31,141 bases of DNA. Origin: Verrucomicrobiota bacterium (lineage in GTDB: Bacteria > Verrucomicrobiota > Verrucomicrobiia > Limisphaerales > UBA1100). The position numbers and the translations under genes are program-made. Shown one piece after another: positions 7,551 to 15,614 of the stretch. Where the stretch lies: contig JAPKDK010000005.1 in the NCBI GenBank assembly GCA_028872645.1, forward strand, positions 1 to 31,141, given 5' to 3'. Below the pieces are notes generated by a model. The model searched no databases and was not told the DNA's origin. It was given only the letters and a program-made list of their open reading frames with translations. Each line of letters begins with the position of its first letter. Within the stretch, counting starts at the first letter, position 1.

Positions 7551-7670
7551 CAGGGTGAGGGGGAAAAGCAACAAACTTGAAGAAACCCAACTCAAAACAA
7601 AGAACCAAAAAACAGGAAAACAAAATGGCTTCACTCCGCGAATCTCTGCGCCTCTCCGTTTAACAGAAAC

Positions 7671-8030
7671 TCACTCCACCGCTACCACCGCCGGTTTCAC
7701 CACGCCGGCGTCGCTCCACAGGCCTTCGAGGTCGTATTGGTCGCGGACGGATTCGAGCATCACGTGGACGATTACGTCGTAATAATCGAGCACGACCCAT
7801 TGGTTGCGGCGATCGCCCTCGGGTTTGGGCGGAGACACGCCGTGATCCTTTTGGAGGCGACCGGCGATATCCGTCCAAATGGCGCGCACGTGCGGTTCAC
7901 TGTTGCCGTTGGCGATCACAAAATAATCCGTGATGGTCGACACCTCGCGCACGTCGAGCACGAGCAATCCCTCCGCTTTTTTATCATCGGCGTATTCGCG
8001 GCACGCCAGAGCCAATGCTTGTCCTTCCAT
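7671..8030 (-). CDS. rsfS: Ribosomal silencing factor RsfS
   Basis: This 119-residue protein is a RsfS/Iojap family member, which binds ribosomal protein uL14 and blocks subunit joining when nutrients are scarce. The family features are all visible: LDVREVSTITDYFVIANGNS near residues 24-43, then HVRAIWTDIAGRL, and the C-terminal WVVLDYYDVIVHVMLESVRDQYDLEGLW block. The length is normal. The ATG at 8030 follows an AAAAGAAAT purine stretch and lies seven bases after the nadD stop. The nadD-rsfS pair is a widespread bacterial arrangement, and both probably share the cstA transcript here. Confidence 0.95.
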   Translation of the reverse strand: MEGQALALACREYADDKKAEGLLVLDVREVSTITDYFVIANGNSEPHVRAIWTDIAGRLQKDHGVSPPKPEGDRRNQWVVLDYYDVIVHVMLESVRDQYDLEGLWSDAGVVKPAVVAVE

Positions 8031-8037
8031 ATTTCTT

Positions 8038-8661
8038 TTAATAACTATGCTCCACTTTCAACGCGGCCGCAACTGCGGGCGGCACAAAATTTTCAATCGA
8101 TTCACCGGCGCGCAAGCGTTCGCGCAAATCGCTGGCGGAAATGGCCACCGGTTTTCCGCGCAACACCGTGCCGCGAAAGGATGGTGGGAACTCCGCCACC
8201 TCAGTTTCCAATTCGCCGAGACGGGGCACTACCACAAAAGTGACCACGTCGGCAAGCACCGCCGCTTCGCGCCATTCCGGCAGCGTGGGCACATGATCCG
8301 CGCCAATTAAGTAAAACAACTCCGCCTCCGCAAAACGCGCCGCATAATCCCGCACCGTATCGATGGTGTACGAAATACCCACGCGCTCGATTTCCTGCGT
8401 ATCAATTTCGCAACGCGGTTCATCCTCAAACGCCAACCGCAACCACGCCAACCGATCCGTCGCAGGCGCGGGCACTTGCTCCGGCTTGAATGGCGATTGG
8501 GCGGCGGGGATAATGAAAATCCGATCCAACGCCATCTCCGCCAACGCCGTCCGAACCACCATCGTGTGCCCGAGATGTACGGGATCGAATGAACCGCCAA
8601 AGAGACCGATCCGGTTTAATGAGTTTGAAGTTTCAAGTTTCAAGTTTTCAGTAGTTTCCAA
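8038..8661 (-). CDS. nadD: Nicotinate-nucleotide adenylyltransferase
   Basis: NadD joins nicotinate mononucleotide and ATP to make deamido-NAD in NAD synthesis. The signature is clear: the nucleotidyltransferase motif GLFGGSFDPVHLGH (with the H-x-G-H pair) near the N-terminus, LIGADHVPTLPEW in the middle, and AISASDLRERLRAG near the C-terminus, the counterpart of the ISxT-x-IR motif. The start is uncertain: no ATG or GTG precedes the fold, and the only candidates are TTG 8661 and TTG 8643. The first 15 residues are encoded by a GAAACTT tandem repeat (about 8621-8650), so they may be a recent extension. The gene follows cstA by seven bases. Confidence 0.9.
   Translation of the reverse strand: METTENLKLETSNSLNRIGLFGGSFDPVHLGHTMVVRTALAEMALDRIFIIPAAQSPFKPEQVPAPATDRLAWLRLAFEDEPRCEIDTQEIERVGISYTIDTVRDYAARFAEAELFYLIGADHVPTLPEWREAAVLADVVTFVVVPRLGELETEVAEFPPSFRGTVLRGKPVAISASDLRERLRAGESIENFVPPAVAAALKVEHSY
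8621..8650. repeat. Short GAAACTT-type tandem repeat at the nadD start
   Basis: About four near-copies of a seven-base unit (TTGAAGT TTCAAGT TTCAAGT TTTCAG on the plus strand) cover the 5' end of nadD. Similar runs occur between genes in many bacteria. Here the repeat is translated. Confidence 0.55.
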
Positions 8662-8668
8662 TCATTCA

Positions 8669-10528
8669 TCAACCCCCCGGGCCACCGGCTCGGGCTACAG
8701 GCAACGGTTCCTCCAGCACGCCTTTGGCTTTGGGGAAAATTTTGATGGCCTCGACGATCATCCAGATTTCCAGCGCGATGGTGGCAAGGCCGATGCCGCC
8801 GAGGAGATAATCGGGTTGATCGGTCACCAACCAGCCGGGGGCGACGAAGAGTTGATAGGTCATCGCCCACACGGGCATGATGAGCATGAAAATCATTGGG
8901 ATGACGATAAACCAAACCGGCCGGCCGCGTCGCCATAAATAAAATGTGATGACGAGAAATGACAATCCGGCGAGCAGTTGATTGGTCGCGCCAAAGAGCG
9001 GCCAAAGGAGAAGGCCCCCTTTGCCGGCGTTGGCCAGGCTCCACGCCATGCCCGCGGGCGGCACGGCGGCCATGGCGGCGGCAATGACGATGGCGAAGAT
9101 TGTGGCGCCGTGTTTGTTTTGCAACCAAACGAGTGGCGCGGCCGCTGGGATGTTGGACTCTCCGACTTTTCCGCCCAGCGTGGCGGCAAGTTCCTGCACG
9201 ACGTAGCGTTGCAAACGACAGGCGGTGTCGAGCGTGGTGCCGGCAAAGGAGGCGACAAGCACCCCCATCAGCGCAACGGCCACCGCGGGCGCGATGCCGA
9301 GTGCTTGAAGGAAATTTGCCGAGCCCTGCACAAACGCGCCAACCTTCGCGGCCAACGCACCGGCGGCGAGCCAGTCGCCGTACTGCGCCGTCCACGCGGC
9401 GGTGCCGGTGAGCATCGTGCCATCATGCATCATCCCGAGGCCAAGCCCCGCGCCGCAGGCGAGGATGACCAGCGTGGCGAGAAAGCCCTCGGTGAGCATG
9501 CTGCCGTAGCCGACAAAACGGGCGTCCTCTTCGTTCTTGAGCTGTTTACTGCTGGTACCGCTGGAAACGAGGCAGTGAAATCCGCTAACCGCTCCGCACG
9601 CAATGGTGATAAAAAGAAACGGGAAAATTAAGGGCGCGTTCTTGGGGCTGAAATCCCACATCGGTGCGACCATACTGAGCGTTTGTTTTTCGCCGCCGGT
9701 TGGCGTGTAGCCAAAGAACGCCGCCACGCCAAGACCAACCACGATGAGCGCCAGCGCGGAAATTAATTGAAGTGAGTTGATGTAATCGCGCGGTTGCAGG
9801 AGCGTCCAAACCGGCAACACGGAGGCGACGTAAGAATAGCCAAGCAGCACGAGCACCCATTGCCACAACGGCCAAGCGGCGAGAGCGGCGTTGAAGTTTC
9901 CGAGTGCGCCTGTATTGCCATAAATAACGGTGAGATACATCACCGCCAACGCGATGAGCGAAGGCAGAAATAATCCAAATCCTTTGCGATGCAAAAGCGT
10001 GCCGATGATAATGGCGATTGGGATTTGCACGATGCACGGAAAAATCGCGGCGGGGTATTGTTTGAACACGGCGGCGATGACGAGCCCAAAAATCGCAAGC
10101 ACGACGGTGAGTGCCATAAAAAGAACGAAGAGGAAAAGTAATCGCACGCGTTTGTTGAGCACGCGTCCGGCAATTTCGCCTACGGTTTGGCCGTTGTTGC
10201 GGAGGCTGACGACGAGTGCGCCAAAGTCGTGCACGGCACCAATAAAAATAGAACCGAGCACCACCCACAACAGCGCGGGAACCCATCCCCACATAATGGC
10301 GATAGCGGGGCCGACGATCGGGCCAGTGCCGGCGATGGAGGTGAAGTGATGGCCGAAGACGACCGACTTAGAAGTGGGCACGTAGTCGATGCCGTCCTCG
10401 AGTTTTTCGCTGGGGCAGACGGCGCTGGCGGAGAGGCGGAAGATTTTTTTGCCGAGCCACCGTCCATAAGTGTGGTAGGCGACGATGAATCCGAAGCCGG
10501 CGAGTAGGGCGATGAGCAGGGTTTCCAT
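8669..10528 (-). CDS. cstA: Carbon starvation protein CstA, probable peptide or pyruvate transporter
   Basis: This 619-residue polytopic membrane protein matches the CstA family along its length. Landmarks are the early AYHTYGRWLGKKIF, then YVPTSKSVVFGHHFTSIAGTGPIVGPAIA (about residues 49-77), the VHDFGALVVSLR loop, FHCLVSSGTSSKQL, and SFAGTTLDTACRLQRYVVQE. Family members import peptides or pyruvate. The N-terminal CstA domain and the C-terminal extension are both present, with about 14-16 membrane helices. The ATG at 10528 lies 27 bases after a promoter at 10556-10584. Its last residues run close to nadD, so cstA, nadD and rsfS are probably one transcript; the link of a carbon-starvation transporter to NAD synthesis and ribosome silencing fits a low-nutrient theme, which is inference. 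Confidence 0.95.
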   Translation of the reverse strand: METLLIALLAGFGFIVAYHTYGRWLGKKIFRLSASAVCPSEKLEDGIDYVPTSKSVVFGHHFTSIAGTGPIVGPAIAIMWGWVPALLWVVLGSIFIGAVHDFGALVVSLRNNGQTVGEIAGRVLNKRVRLLFLFVLFMALTVVLAIFGLVIAAVFKQYPAAIFPCIVQIPIAIIIGTLLHRKGFGLFLPSLIALAVMYLTVIYGNTGALGNFNAALAAWPLWQWVLVLLGYSYVASVLPVWTLLQPRDYINSLQLISALALIVVGLGVAAFFGYTPTGGEKQTLSMVAPMWDFSPKNAPLIFPFLFITIACGAVSGFHCLVSSGTSSKQLKNEEDARFVGYGSMLTEGFLATLVILACGAGLGLGMMHDGTMLTGTAAWTAQYGDWLAAGALAAKVGAFVQGSANFLQALGIAPAVAVALMGVLVASFAGTTLDTACRLQRYVVQELAATLGGKVGESNIPAAAPLVWLQNKHGATIFAIVIAAAMAAVPPAGMAWSLANAGKGGLLLWPLFGATNQLLAGLSFLVITFYLWRRGRPVWFIVIPMIFMLIMPVWAMTYQLFVAPGWLVTDQPDYLLGGIGLATIALEIWMIVEAIKIFPKAKGVLEEPLPVARAGGPGG

Positions 10529-10555
10529 GGCTATGACGCGCGATCGCGTTGCGGA

Positions 10556-10584
10556 AAACTAGGGGGTTTTTCGGAAAAAAGCAA
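10556..10584 (-). promoter_or_regulatory. Promoter of cstA-nadD-rsfS
   Basis: On the minus strand: TTGCTT (10579-10584), 17 bp, TAGTTT (10556-10561), then 27 bases to ATG 10528. I see no clear CRP-type operator beside it. Confidence 0.5.
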
Positions 10585-10668
10585 TCTACGGGGCGGGCTT
10601 GGGCTTAAGTGGCATTTTTTTAAAAAATTCAGTTGTTAACAGGTGTTAGCAGTGTTAGTAACTAACTT

Positions 10669-10698
10669 TTGCCGTTGGCGAGAGATATCAACTATAAA
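10669..10698 (+). promoter_or_regulatory. Promoter of the small basic protein gene
   Basis: TTGCCG (10669-10674), 18 bp, TATAAA (10693-10698). The -10 is closer to the classical TATAAT than any other in the window, and the leader is long (over 70 bases), with a purine-rich ribosome-binding site AAGGGAA before the start. A GTTAG-TAA-CTAAC dyad (10655-10667) lies just upstream. Confidence 0.45.
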
Positions 10699-10781
10699 GA
10701 ATGCCTCGCCCGTACCAGAAACTGGTGTGCTGAAGAAGGCACTGGGAACTTGGTTGGGCGGGGTGACAAGGGAACAGATTT

Positions 10782-10937
10782 ATGTCACGACATCGCAGTT
10801 TACGATCTTCGAATACGCTGGGCGCCAAGCGCAACGTGCTGAAGCGCTTTGAGCGTGTAGCACTGCTTAAAGAGCGCGGCCAGTGGAAAGAGGGCGACCG
10901 CGTGGTGGGACTTCGCAAGACGAAGCCCTCCGAATAG
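10782..10937 (+). CDS. Small basic protein of the Verrucomicrobia/Chlamydiae type
   Basis: This 51-residue protein begins MSRHRSLRSSNTLGAKRNVL and continues with KRFERVALLKERGQWKEG, ending GLRKTKPSE. About a third of its residues are Lys or Arg. It matches my recollection of a small basic protein family restricted to Verrucomicrobia, Chlamydiae and relatives (TIGR04137), found near or associated with rRNA genes; its job is unknown but an RNA- or ribosome-binding role fits its charge. The ATG at 10782 is preceded by AAGGGAA at a suitable distance. This is one of the few genes here with a classical leader and ribosome-binding site, which fits high expression. It serves as a marker for the phylum. 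Confidence 0.85.
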   Translation: MSRHRSLRSSNTLGAKRNVLKRFERVALLKERGQWKEGDRVVGLRKTKPSE

Positions 10938-11043
10938 CGGCCGTACGTTTTATCGCTTCGATGTCACGGGCCTTCGCCCGGAGGTGCATCTGTTTCCCGG
11001 TTGGACACCGAACATTTGTTCTGTGCCTGGATGAAAACAGTTG

Positions 11044-11748
11044 ATGGTGCGCCTGCAAAAATTCTTAGCCCAAGCTGGGATCGCTTCGCGGCGTGCCAGC
11101 GAAGAGATCATTCTGGCTGGGCGCGTGGAGGTGAACGGTCGGCTGGTCACACGGCTGGGAACCCAAGTGGATCCCGCGAAGGACGTGGTGACTGTTTCCG
11201 GCAAACCCATCCAACCGTTGAGTCATCGCTATGTGGCGGTGCATAAACCCAAAGGGGTTTTGTGTACCCGGCAAGACGAGCGCGGGCGGCCCCTGTTGGG
11301 CGATCTGTTGCCGCCGGACTGGGACCTGAAACCCGTGGGCCGACTGGACCGCGACAGTGAAGGATTGATCTTTGCCACAAACGACGGCGAGTTCGCGCTG
11401 CGGATGACTCATCCGCGGTACAACGTGCCCAAGATCTACACGGTGGAGGTGAAAGGCAACGTGCCACGAACGGCGCTGGCGCAATTCACCGAAGGCGTGG
11501 AAGACGCGGGTGATTTGTTGCGGGCTCGCAAGGCGACTTTGGAGAGTAGCACTCGCGCGCGCAGCATCGTCCGGGTGGAACTCACCGAAGGCAAAAACCG
11601 CGAGGTGCGCCGATTGTTTGCGACACAAGAACTGAAAGTCATCCGGCTGACCCGGGTGCAAATAGGAAAAATAAAATTAGGCGAGTTGCCCCCCGGCAAA
11701 TGGCGAACACTAACTGAAACTGAAATCCAAACCTTGTTGAGGAACTGA
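11044..11748 (+). CDS. Pseudouridine synthase of the RsuA/RluB/RluE/RluF family
   Basis: This 234-residue enzyme has an N-terminal S4 RNA-binding domain (residues 2-48, VRLQKFLAQAGIASRRASEE) and the catalytic domain with GRLDRDSEGL, in which Asp102 is the expected nucleophile. The KNREVRRLF motif (about 185-193) is also typical. It isomerises a uridine of rRNA; length and RLQKFLAQAG wording resemble RluB most, but the exact position cannot be read from sequence. ATG 11044 follows an in-frame TTG directly. The stop overlaps the next start by one base (TGATG), so the downstream proline-rich gene is translationally coupled. About 106 bases separate it from the small basic protein gene, with a CGGGC-CTTC-GCCCG hairpin at about 10977. 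Confidence 0.92.
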   Translation: MVRLQKFLAQAGIASRRASEEIILAGRVEVNGRLVTRLGTQVDPAKDVVTVSGKPIQPLSHRYVAVHKPKGVLCTRQDERGRPLLGDLLPPDWDLKPVGRLDRDSEGLIFATNDGEFALRMTHPRYNVPKIYTVEVKGNVPRTALAQFTEGVEDAGDLLRARKATLESSTRARSIVRVELTEGKNREVRRLFATQELKVIRLTRVQIGKIKLGELPPGKWRTLTETEIQTLLRN

Positions 11749-13223
11749 TGAAAACTACCCCATCCCGTATGATAATCCCCGCGCTCACACTCGCGGCCAC
11801 CACCCTACTCATCGCGCAAACCGCGCCGCCCATTCCAGCCGGACCGGGCGCGCCACCCACGCGCCAGCCCGAATCGCCCGCGCAACCGATCCCCACACCG
11901 GCTGTGCCCGCACCCTCGCCGGAAATCATTCCGCCCACCGTCACCCCGGCAGTGCCCGCCGCACCCGCAGTGCCGCTAGTGCCGCTCGCCATCACACCCC
12001 CCTTGGTGCCGCCGGCAGTCACTCCACCCATCGCGCCACTCGCCACGCAACCTCCGGTAGCACCTGCGTCGATTCAATTAACACTCCCCACGCCGCCGGC
12101 CTCCATTGGGTTGGGCGTCATCACCGGCACACGCGTCAGCGCGCGCGGCAAGGCCACGGTGCACAGTCAGCTCGTGTTCCGGTTTGGCCAAAATGAGCCG
12201 GTGAATCTCCTTGAGGAAATCACCCTCGCCGCGCCCAAGGCCGGTGAACCGCGCAAATGGTATCGCGTGCAAGTGCCGCTCGATGCCGGCTTGTGGGTGC
12301 ATCATCAGTTTCTCCACAACCAACGCATCGCGACCATCGTGGGTAACGACGGCAAACCCTCGCCGCACACCTACGCCAGCGTGAAGCCCAACCGCCTCAA
12401 CGTGCGCGGCGGCGCAGGCGATACGTTCCCCATCCTCGGTCAGCTGCCCCAAGGCACGGACGTTGCCCTCACCGGCGCGCAAAAAGGTAAGTGGCTGGAA
12501 ATCTTCGCCCCGGGCAACTGCTCCGTATACGTGGCCTCGCAATTCGTAAAACGCGCCAACGGCAACGTCGCCAACGTTGTTGGAGTGCCGACCCTTCCGG
12601 CACAGCCTCAACCGGGCATCCAACCGCAACCACCAATCATCCTGCCTTTGCAGCCCAGCGTGCAACCGGTCTTACCCGCGCAACCCGGCACCATTGCCCC
12701 TGCGGTTCCCGGAGCCACACCGGCTGTGCCCGCCGAAACCACCATCACCATTGACCCCAAAACCTTCGGCAACCCCAGCGGCACAACCACCCCCGGAGGC
12801 ATCGGCATCCTCCCCAAACCGCCCAAGCCAACTGCGCCGGCGATTATCAAGCCCAGTGAACCAGCTAAACCCGCCGTGCCCGCCAAGCCTGTGCAAGTGG
12901 CCAAGGCCAACCCGAACCTTCCCCCGCCCAGCAAACCGGTAGTGGACAAAAACGGCGCGCCCATTCGCATCGTCACCCGCGAAGGTATCGTGCATCGCAC
13001 GCTGAGCCTGAGCGCCCCCTCGCGTTACGTGCTCGAGCATCTCGAGAGCGGCAAGACCATTAACTTCCTCATCACCCAACATCCGGCGTTGGAGAAGAAA
13101 ATGGAAAAACTGCTCGGCCGTCGCATCCTCGTCAGCGGACAGGAAGCAATGGACGCACGCAATCAACACACGCCGGTGCTCATCATCAAATCCTTAAAGA
13201 CCACGGACGATACCAACAAGTAA
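11748..13223 (+). CDS. Secreted proline-rich protein with SH3-like domains
   Basis: This 491-residue protein begins with a signal peptide (IIPALTLAATTLLIAQ, cleavage near residue 24). Residues about 25-110 are low-complexity, built of PAVP-, PPxVxP- and similar units. Two SH3-like domains follow: about 118-185 (VITGTRVSARGKATVHSQ...WYRVQVP...WVHHQFL) and about 208-270 (RLNVRGGAGDTFPILGQLPQG, typical SH3b wording). A second proline- and alanine-rich stretch covers about 280-400, and a compact C-terminal domain (about 405-485, REGIVHRTLSLSAPSRYVLE) closes the protein. It probably sits in the periplasm or envelope and may touch peptidoglycan, which SH3b domains often bind; this is inferred. It overlaps the pseudouridine synthase gene by one base and is followed after one base by folD. 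Confidence 0.8.
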   Translation: MKTTPSRMIIPALTLAATTLLIAQTAPPIPAGPGAPPTRQPESPAQPIPTPAVPAPSPEIIPPTVTPAVPAAPAVPLVPLAITPPLVPPAVTPPIAPLATQPPVAPASIQLTLPTPPASIGLGVITGTRVSARGKATVHSQLVFRFGQNEPVNLLEEITLAAPKAGEPRKWYRVQVPLDAGLWVHHQFLHNQRIATIVGNDGKPSPHTYASVKPNRLNVRGGAGDTFPILGQLPQGTDVALTGAQKGKWLEIFAPGNCSVYVASQFVKRANGNVANVVGVPTLPAQPQPGIQPQPPIILPLQPSVQPVLPAQPGTIAPAVPGATPAVPAETTITIDPKTFGNPSGTTTPGGIGILPKPPKPTAPAIIKPSEPAKPAVPAKPVQVAKANPNLPPPSKPVVDKNGAPIRIVTREGIVHRTLSLSAPSRYVLEHLESGKTINFLITQHPALEKKMEKLLGRRILVSGQEAMDARNQHTPVLIIKSLKTTDDTNK

Positions 13224-13224
13224 C

Positions 13225-14139
13225 GTGGCTATCGACGCCATTGAAAACCGGATTGATGGCCGCGCCATCGCCGAGCAAATACACGGGGAAACCCAGCGGC
13301 ATATTGAAGCCCTGAGTGAGCGTGGCACGCCGCCGGGTCTCGTGTTTGTGCGCTTAGGCGAGGATCCCGCGTCGCGCGTGTACGTGGGGATGAAGGAAAA
13401 AATCTGCGCCCGCCTCGGCATTCAATCCACCACCCACGTGCTGCCGGAGGACACTTCGGAAAAGGAGTTGCTCAAGCTCATCAGCGAGCTGAACGCCAAC
13501 CCCACCGTGCACGGCATCCTCGTGCAAGCCCCCCTGCCCGCGTCCATCAACGAGGCCACCATCTTTGCCGCGGTGTCGCCTAATAAAGACGTCGATGGAT
13601 TTCATCCCGTCAACGTCGGCAAACTGTTGCTGGGCGATTCCGGTGGCTTTGTGCCCTGCACCCCCGCCGGCGTGCACGAGCTGCTCATCCGCAGCAGCGT
13701 ACCCATCCAAAGCGCGGAAGTCGTCATCCTCGGACGCGGCAATATCGTCGGCAAACCAATGGCCGCCATCCTTTGCCAAAAAGCGGAGCACGCCAACGCC
13801 ACCATCACGCTATGCCACTCGCGCACGGCCAACCTCGCCGACCATTGCCGCCGCGCGGATATATTGATCGCCGCTATCGGTGTGGCGGAATTTGTGAAAG
13901 CGGATATGGTGAAGCCCGGTGCCACGGTCATCGACGTGGGCGTGAACCGCATTGCCGATCCCAAAGCCAAGAACGGCACGCGGCTGGTGGGCGATGTGGA
14001 CTTCGCCGCCGTGCAGCCCGTGGCCGGTCTCATCACGCCCAACCCTGGCGGCGTAGGGCCGATGACCATCGCGCTGCTCATGCGCAATACTGCCCGAGCC
14101 GCCGCGCGCGCGACAGGAGTTGAGCTTGAATCTGTTTAA
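13225..14139 (+). CDS. folD: Bifunctional methylenetetrahydrofolate dehydrogenase/cyclohydrolase FolD
   Basis: FolD turns 5,10-methylene-THF into 10-formyl-THF, supplying purine and initiator-tRNA formylation. The 304-residue protein has the catalytic Tyr53-xxx-Lys57 pair in VYVGMKEK, HGILVQAPLP (about residues 96-104), KDVDGFHPVN (121-130), the NADP loop GRGNIVGKPMA (about 170-180) and the C-terminal TPNPGGVGPMT. The start is GTG 13225, one base after the stop of the preceding gene. It is slightly longer than the usual 280-290 residues, mainly at the C-terminus (ATGVELESV). Confidence 0.96.
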   Translation: MAIDAIENRIDGRAIAEQIHGETQRHIEALSERGTPPGLVFVRLGEDPASRVYVGMKEKICARLGIQSTTHVLPEDTSEKELLKLISELNANPTVHGILVQAPLPASINEATIFAAVSPNKDVDGFHPVNVGKLLLGDSGGFVPCTPAGVHELLIRSSVPIQSAEVVILGRGNIVGKPMAAILCQKAEHANATITLCHSRTANLADHCRRADILIAAIGVAEFVKADMVKPGATVIDVGVNRIADPKAKNGTRLVGDVDFAAVQPVAGLITPNPGGVGPMTIALLMRNTARAAARATGVELESV

Positions 14140-14148
14140 TTTTATAAA

Positions 14149-14592
14149 ATGACCGACGCACGAATTCTCCCCGACCTCCAATGCTCGCTGATTTGCGAGG
14201 ACGTCCGACAGGAAGCCAACGGCAACATAATCCTGATCGGCGTGCTAAACCAAATCGTGGTACCACAAGTGCCCGTAGCGGCCAACAAGTTGGCGTGCTT
14301 CAATCGCTGGACCGCCGGCGTGGGCGAATTCAACGAAGTGGTGAAGCTGCTCGCGCCCGATCAATCCACCGTGGTGCGCGAAAACGCGCTGGCCTTTTCA
14401 CTGGAAAATCCGGGGATGACCCGCACCAATGTGCACATGTTTCAAGGCGTAGAGTTCACTGAGGCCGGCGTGTACTACGTGGAAGTGACTGTCGACGATG
14501 TGCTGAAGCTGCGCTACCCACTGCCGGTGGTGGTGATGCCCAAAAACCAAAACGGCGGCGGCAGCGATGCCAGCGCAAGCGAACAAAATTAA
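14149..14592 (+). CDS. DUF6941-like protein
   Basis: This 147-residue protein has the wording DLQCSLICEDVRQEANGNIILIGV near its start (residues 9-32), which I recognise from the DUF6941 family of unknown function, common in Verrucomicrobiota. The rest is beta-rich (VVKLLAPDQSTVV, YYVEVTVDDVLKL), with a polar tail of Asn, Gly and Ser. There is no signal peptide or membrane helix, so it is probably cytoplasmic. It follows folD by nine AT-rich bases and precedes the next membrane protein by three. Confidence 0.65.
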   Translation: MTDARILPDLQCSLICEDVRQEANGNIILIGVLNQIVVPQVPVAANKLACFNRWTAGVGEFNEVVKLLAPDQSTVVRENALAFSLENPGMTRTNVHMFQGVEFTEAGVYYVEVTVDDVLKLRYPLPVVVMPKNQNGGGSDASASEQN

Positions 14593-14595
14593 TTT

Positions 14596-15561
14596 ATGGA
14601 ACCGGCCCCGCCCAATGGCGAACCGCCAGAGGAAACTTCGCCGGAGTCCAGCGAACCCATCGAGCCTTCGGTCGAGCCGGAACCTTCGCCCCCCAAGGGC
14701 TTTCCCGTCACCTTCAGCGGCGTGGCGTCTTTTGCAAAAACCGGCTGGGGACGCCTGCTCGGCTGGCAATTCCTGATGGCCCTCGCGCTGGGCGGCGCGG
14801 TGCTGCTCGTGCTCGCCCGCCACTGGGCGCCGGTGGTAGATTCTGCAATGCAGCAACTCCCCGCCGAAACCGGTTGGCGCGATGGTGTGATGGTGTGGCC
14901 GGATGACAAACCGGTGGAGCTTGGCCGCAATAATTATTTCTGCCTCATCGTGGATCCCGAAGGCACGGCGCGCCAAGGCCAACTGGCCGATGTGCAGGTA
15001 GAACTGCGCCGCGAGGATTGGCTGCTCGGTTCGGTGTTCGGCTATTTTGAATTGAAATATGCGCGCGGTGATTTGCCCTTATTGCGCGAGGAACTTGCAC
15101 CGTGGTGGGGCGCGCGGCGGCCGTTCCTGTTGCTGGCGCTGGGCGCGGCGGCTGGCGCGCTGGCGTGGCTGAGTTGGCTCGCGCTGGGCATTGCGGGCGG
15201 CGTGGTGGTCCGCTCGGTAGCATCTTATGTGAGCCGCCAATGCCCCACCGGCGGCGGATGGCGCCTCGCGGCCGCGGCACAATTGCCGGCGGCGCTGCTG
15301 CTTTCGGTGGGGGTGCTGTGCTACGCGCTGGGCTTGCTTCCGTGGATGGGGTTGCTGGTGCTGGTGCCGTTGGCGGCCTTGGTGACGTGGGGGTATTTAT
15401 TTTTCGCGCCCTTCTTCCTACCCCACATCGAAGTGAGCGGGCCTAACCCATTCGAAGGCGAGGAGGAAGAAACGGATGCTGACAGTGACGAAAGCGAAAT
15501 CGCTGAACCGGAAAAGGCCAATCTATTTCAGAAATCCAATGACGGCGATGATGAGGCGTGA
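14596..15561 (+). CDS. Uncharacterised membrane protein with acidic, proline-rich ends
   Basis: I do not recognise this 321-residue protein. Residues 1-35 are proline- and glutamate-rich. One membrane helix is at about 54-75 (LLGWQFLMALALGGAVLLVLA), an outside domain with VDPEGTARQGQLADVQVELR covers about 85-165, and further helices follow at about 174-205, 220-245 and 250-275. The C-terminal 45 residues are strongly acidic (EGEEEETDADSDESE). The domain between the helices may be extracytoplasmic. The next gene begins within a few bases of, or inside, its end; that gene's promoter overlaps the last codons of this one or lies just after them. Confidence 0.6.
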   Translation: MEPAPPNGEPPEETSPESSEPIEPSVEPEPSPPKGFPVTFSGVASFAKTGWGRLLGWQFLMALALGGAVLLVLARHWAPVVDSAMQQLPAETGWRDGVMVWPDDKPVELGRNNYFCLIVDPEGTARQGQLADVQVELRREDWLLGSVFGYFELKYARGDLPLLREELAPWWGARRPFLLLALGAAAGALAWLSWLALGIAGGVVVRSVASYVSRQCPTGGGWRLAAAAQLPAALLLSVGVLCYALGLLPWMGLLVLVPLAALVTWGYLFFAPFFLPHIEVSGPNPFEGEEEETDADSDESEIAEPEKANLFQKSNDGDDEA

Positions 15562-15578
15562 CAGCCCATTTGCCAGCA

Positions 15579-15607
15579 TTGCCAGCGCGCGTCCGTTCGG
15601 TTAGGTT
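15579..15607 (+). promoter_or_regulatory. Promoter of the TPR/LysM lipoprotein gene
   Basis: TTGCCA (15579-15584), 17 bp, TAGGTT (15602-15607), then seven bases to GTG 15615. It decides the start: the open frame extends upstream to a GTG at 15558, but that start lacks a signal sequence in the right place. Confidence 0.65.
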
Positions 15608-15614
15608 GGGCCGC

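Noticed and set aside
10643..10852. Plus-strand open frame of 69 codons before and over the small basic protein
   Set aside because: It overlaps the recognisable small basic protein in another frame and covers its promoter; its translation shows no feature.
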